Shown here one piece after another: positions 59,617-64,000 of a DNA stretch of 64,000 nt. Source of the DNA: Daphnia pulex (lineage: Eukaryota; Arthropoda; Branchiopoda; Diplostraca; Daphniidae). How positions within the stretch are numbered: position 1 is the stretch's first letter; the number at the start of each line of letters is the position of its first letter. Under the pieces are notes generated by a model. It had not been told where the DNA came from and ran no database searches. It saw nothing but the letters and a program-made list of their open reading frames with translations. The stretch is from contig NC_060026.1 in NCBI RefSeq assembly GCF_021134715.1, positions 12,515,001-12,579,000 of the forward strand, written 5' to 3'. Both the position numbers and the translations under genes were made by a program.

Positions 59617-61680
59617 TTACGTTTCATTCACACCGGAAGGTTTTTCCGTCTGGCTGGATCGGAATTTTTTCAATTTATTTGGACAGTCGGAAATGAGATG
59701 ATCCTCCGACTTGCACTATACGCAATTAAAAACCGTTATCAAGTGTGTGTGACATTATAAAAAAAGAGAGAAAACATCAACAATCACCTGGTGACATCTT
59801 TTGGGTTGAGGTCCAACTGTGCATTTGGGAGCGATGTGGCTTCCGACTGCACCGCAATTGTAGCACCTTTGAATGTGAAAAACCAATTTGTTTGGCGTGT
59901 TTACGTAATTCCCTATTTCTCTTTCGTGCGGCATAATAAGCTCACCTGATTCTTTTGGTTTTTGTAGGTTTTCTGGGTTGTCTGTGCGATCCCCGACATT
60001 CCGTTCCTCCGGGTCCCGTCACGACCGTTGCCTCCGCTCCTTTATCCGCATCTTTCGTCTCCATCTCGACCTCTTCGCCTTCAGCCAAGTTACGAAATCC
60101 GTTCATGCGGATCACGCTCTTAAAAGAAGAATAAAAACAATAATATGTTGAGCCGTAATTAATCAAGAACCACAGAATAGTAAAACTCTTATTCGTCCTC
60201 CTATTTTTCAATCGATTCTAGAAATAGCCACGAAAAGAAAACGAGCTTGAAATTCCAGTAGCAGACCACATTCTCCGGATGATTAAAAAATTGCGTAAAC
60301 ACATTCAATCTATTATGTAGACATCTAGTTGCTATAGTTGCAGTTGCCCGGACTCATAATAATACATTCCTTCTTATCGTTTATTCAAAGATTCAGTTTG
60401 GAAATTTTTGTTTTTATTTGCTTTCCCCCCCTCAGTTGAGACGATGATGTATAGCGAGTCCAACAGATGTGCCGGCTGCTGGACAACGATCGATCGCGCC
60501 GTAGGAAATAATAAGACGGAAATCAATACAGGATAGCCTATCCCAGTCCGTTGCGTTGCTGGACATATCAACGGGGTTATAGTAGCGTACTATAGAAATG
60601 GATCGGTCAGAACCACCAGGATTTCGTTTGCTTGTTGCTCTGACGATAGTCGACACTTGTATTTAACTGTTGTGTATTTCCATGGGCAACTGGTATTATT
60701 AAGGTTATTTTCTTAATTGTTTTCCTATAAACCCACACGCTAAGGCTCTCGAGTTATCTCTCTATGGCACTTGAAAAATAGAAACTTGCTTCTTTCATCC
60801 TCAAAATAGAACGGCCGCGGCCATTCAAATGTTATTTTCCCTTACATTTATAGATATTTCACGTTTGTGCTGCCTATAAATACAAAAGTATATTTCTATG
60901 TGTGTGTGTGTGCTCCGCAGCTATATCTGTTGATCCTTATTTCGGAAAATCCTGCCAGAACACTATTCCCCCCCCCCCGCCTACAGCATACTTCAAATGT
61001 CGAAGATATTTCTTGTCCCTCTCTACGCCCGTCTTGCCATCAGCCGTGACTGTTGCATTCCAGCCGAAAGCAGGAGCAGACTTTTCTTGTGGGGGCCACA
61101 ACATAGTGTATAGATTATACTACTACCGGATGCGGAAACGAGCCCCCTAGCTCCATAGCCGAAAGAGAGAGAGAGGAGACTCGTTAACATTCCGATGGGA
61201 CCACAAAAATCTGTGGGGGTTGAAAACCAACCGCTCGGAATAAGTTTCAACTGCGCACATCTATTGGGAACCGTCTTTTACGACCCCTCGGTAGAGATAC
61301 ACACACAACAACAATAAAGAAGAAGAAGAAACTCAACTTAAAAGATGTACGCCGCTCCCTCCTTAAAGCTCCTTTTGTTATTTTTCTTTTAAAATAATTT
61401 CCGTTTTATTATTTAATTTATACCTGGTGAACGAATACGTCCGGGCTTCCATCGTCCGGCGTAATGAAACCCCATCCTTTGGTCACGTTAAACCATTTAC
61501 ATCTGCCTCTTTTGCGCGACGTTGATGAGAGGACGGAACAGCTGGGCGACCGATCCTGACGATCCTGACCTGATGAATAGACAAACAATGTTATTCAACA
61601 CATAATTAAATCACGCATAATTGTGAATTGCACAAATTCAATTGATTTTTACAGTTGAAATACCTACCGGTAGGTTCCAT
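59617..61680 (-). CDS. lin-28: LIN-28 RNA-binding protein (cold-shock domain, two CCHC zinc knuckles)
   Basis: Five exons (minus): 61668-61680 (MEPT plus one base), 61424-61569, 59946-60118, 59788-59866, 59617-59715; junction phases 1, 0, 2, 0 all agree. Product 169 aa. The cold-shock domain spans two exons ([26 protein letters not shown], then [18 protein letters not shown]). A basic linker ([13 protein letters not shown]) precedes zinc knuckles [16 protein letters not shown] and [14 protein letters not shown]. This CSD plus tandem CCHC combination is unique to LIN-28, which binds let-7 precursors and mRNAs and governs developmental timing; family length is about 170-230 aa. The stop TAA follows VNET and overlaps a GTAAGT donor-like site, so an alternative 3' exon is possible. 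The large intron between the CSD exons (60119-61423) holds no other gene I can see. Confidence 0.96.
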
Positions 61681-63820
61681 TTCGTCTCAACCCACTCGAC
61701 TGTTTTACCCACCAACTCTTTCTTTAAAAAATAACCAAATTCGGGGTAAATGAATAACACTTAAAAAAAAAAACCGGAAAGAGATTGCAATATCAACTGG
61801 ATCTAGTGGCACATGGTGAGTAGCACTGCGTGACGATGTTATTACCGTCAGAGGAGCCGAAACGAGCGACGGCCTCCGGGGCGACTATCATCCCGCCGAT
61901 TGTGAGGAGGTACACGCTCGAGTTACACTTTTGTATAGGAGAGCAGAGACGTGCTGCTGAGCTCTGGCTGGCGAGCGCGGCTAAAAATCACCTCTCCCTA
62001 TCCTGTACTACTTACTATACATCCCTTTTCTGTAACTTGCGCTTACATAGACGGAAGAAGAAGATGCGAGCGAGCGCTAGCCCCCATTCGGTCGTCTCTA
62101 TAGCGACTGAGTTTAAGCTGCTAGAGCGGCCGCAGCCAAGTAAATGAGTGTCGTGTAAAAAAAAAGAATGTCTATATACAAAAGCCTAGCGTGCGGGTAA
62201 CTTTATTGCACACAACACACGCGTCAGCCGACGCAGAAGAAAAAAAGACGTGGGAAATGTCTGTGAGAGCGATCCCTAGACCGACGTTGCCACGTGCCGA
62301 CATTCATTCGCTGAAAGAAAAACAAATTGTGTCGTGGGAAAATCAAATTCGCCGTGAAATAAGCCATCAAATTAAATTTTAAAAAAATTGTGGATAAGAT
62401 TTAAATATTTTTTACCTGGTGAAATCAATTGAGACTAAATGTACACATGTCTTGCTTTATTTACAGTGAGAAAAATATACAATTTCAAACAAAAAAATAC
62501 AAAAGTTCATCTGTCACTTTTACAATTGATCACAGCACAACCACATCCATATTATTGAATGACAACACATTTATTATGTAATTGATTACTATCGAATAAA
62601 AATTCAAAACAAATTGAATTGATGAATGAGATCCTAATTAATCCAGCCATTGCGTTCTCGTGAAACGTTCTAGAAAAATTATACATGCATGTTTTTTCTT
62701 CGAAATAATTTGCTGTACATACTCGAGATATTTATCTAATCTTTTTTTTTTCTTATTCCAAAATCATTTGCTTGCGTGGCAGTTTGTCTCAATCAGGTAA
62801 GGACTCTCATTCACAGATGACCTGACGTGCACGAAAAATGAATTTGCCATAAGCGATAACGTGAGCGATGATCAAATCAATGATACGGACACAATGTCAT
62901 TGAGTATTTATACGTGTCAATATGGTAGATACACGAAATGCCATACAAAAATATGTTCTATTTTGGTCTTTAAAAGACCTTCATCTGACTATATTATATG
63001 TAAGAAAAACGTTCAGGCGTGCAGGCAGAATGCAAACGAACGTAAAAAATTTAACACCATTAAATGTTATTATGCTCAGATTAAAAAAAAATTGAAACCA
63101 GGAAATCGGATTTAAAAAAAACATCTACAAAAACGAAAAATGAGTACGTGGAAATAACAAGAATATGGTATACATCATTTTGCCAAATATATAAAATATA
63201 GTTACATGTTCAATATAAGTGCAGTGATGGAGTGGGCGAATTATTCAGCGTCAAGCGTTTGCTCATATAACTGAAAAACGTCACGCTTCGAAACTCACAA
63301 TCTAAAAATGAAAACGCCACCTAGTATAATAGAAACTTTTGACAGAATATAATTTAAAAAACGTTTAAAAAGGGACCATAAGAAAAAGAGGTATTTCTTT
63401 TCTTTCTTTTTTAAAGAGGTGCTGTTATTACATATTGTGAAACCTCTTAACTCGTAAGGCTCCCCTATGAAAGTATTTGATAAATAGTCTTTTCTTTTTT
63501 TTTAAATCCTTATTATAGCATTTCTGATTTATTTATTATAATAATAATAATAATTCTTAAAAATGTTTCCCTTTTTTTGTTGAATCAATTTTGGAAGGTT
63601 TTGCCCAGGTGACACTGTCTTGTTTCTCAGGTGAAAAATTCCTGTGCACGCATCATCAGTATGCACTAATTTGCCTTTGTTTGTACTCTTTAGCGTACAT
63701 CGTAATCTCGTCTTGTGCCACTTGGTTGCACTGTAAAAGTGCCCGTCACAAAAGAGCTTTTTGTAGTAGGAAACCCTTTTTTGTTTTGTTTAAATCACAA
63801 AGGATTGGATTGGCACTGAA
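61681..63820. other. LIN-28 upstream region and intergenic DNA, no supported gene
   Basis: The first 60 bp are the probable LIN-28 5' UTR. The rest is AT-rich; GC-richer sequence at 61840-62130 near the LIN-28 start could be promoter DNA. Short frames here show no family signal. Confidence 0.4.
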
Positions 63821-64000
63821 TCAGTAGTAGTTTCCAGATATCAGGTGGAGAATGGAGACGACCAATGCGAAAGGTGCAGCAGCGAAATGATTGTGATTCG
63901 AAACGCTAGCGGCCGTGAAAGCGGCATTGTTGCAGGCTTTTTCGCTGACGGGCAGATCGCTCAAATGAACCATTTGACGACTGGCCGGATCTTGACAGGT
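63821..64000 (-). CDS. C-terminal exon of a probable GPI-anchored protein (continues beyond the window)
   Basis: Entering from the right edge, the minus strand encodes TCQDPASRQMVHLSDLPVSE, KACNNAAFTAASVS and a hydrophobic tail FALVVSILHLI before GNYY and stop TGA (63823-63821). A Cys-Asn pair (ACNN), a small-residue stretch and a terminal hydrophobic segment fit the end of Ly6-type GPI-anchored proteins, where the last cysteine is followed by Asn and the tail is replaced by the anchor. Only about 59 residues are visible, so Ly6 membership is a guess. The acceptor is not seen; this exon extends at least to 64000. Confidence 0.5.
   Translation of the reverse strand, partial: TCQDPASRQMVHLSDLPVSEKACNNAAFTAASVSNHNHFAAAPFALVVSILHLISGNYY

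Noticed and set aside
1-64000. tRNA, rRNA and CRISPR-type arrays
   Set aside because: A few GGTTCGA-like strings were seen (for example within the C1q exon near 3000), but no cloverleaf, rRNA core or spaced repeat array was found.

Overview
The window is animal nuclear DNA. Its short introns (often 60-100 bp), arthropod-type LIN-28 and Blimp-1/PRDM1 genes, and lineage-expanded secreted C1q proteins suggest a branchiopod crustacean, most likely a Daphnia-like water flea. The species cannot be fixed without a search. Exons were assembled by hand from reading frames, splice sites and intron phase.

Layout. 0-3.2 kb (+): 3' part of a C1q gene (gene A) made of many small phase-1 coiled-coil exons, followed by C1q debris. 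4.5-6.5 kb: a small Gly/Tyr-rich secreted protein gene (-) plus decayed copies. 8.2-9.2 kb (-): an unrecognised secreted protein gene with a reading-frame break at its 3' end. 10.3-16.7 kb (+): relics of a C1q-family 5' end, then two intact C1q genes, one long (B) and one short (C). 17-30 kb: non-coding, microsatellite-rich DNA upstream of Blimp-1. 30-34.2 kb (+): Blimp-1 (PR domain and five zinc fingers), then its 3' UTR. 37.5-41.6 kb (-): a fourth C1q gene (D) with a very large first exon. 42-44 kb (+): a decayed Tyr/Thr-rich repeat protein gene behind a triplicated upstream repeat. 44.5-47.8 kb: non-autonomous transposons, namely a TTAA-flanked MITE, a MITE carrying a perfect 36-bp palindrome, and a 975-bp fold-back element. 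50-53 kb: a few orphan reading frames. 53.7-58.4 kb (-): a 1395-aa protein with a 2-oxoglutarate/Fe(II) oxygenase-like N-terminus that has lost key residues. 59.6-61.7 kb (-): LIN-28. Right edge (-): the last exon of a probable GPI-anchored protein.

How the parts relate. The dominant theme is a birth-and-death cluster of secreted C1q proteins split around Blimp-1. Their shared plan is a signal peptide, in B and D a roughly 200-aa N-terminal domain I cannot name, a variable number of frame-neutral coiled-coil cassette exons, a 150-bp exon like the first strands of a fibrinogen-related domain, and one C1q exon. This looks like a modular recognition or adhesion family. Blimp-1 and LIN-28 are conserved developmental regulators with no evident functional link to the cluster.
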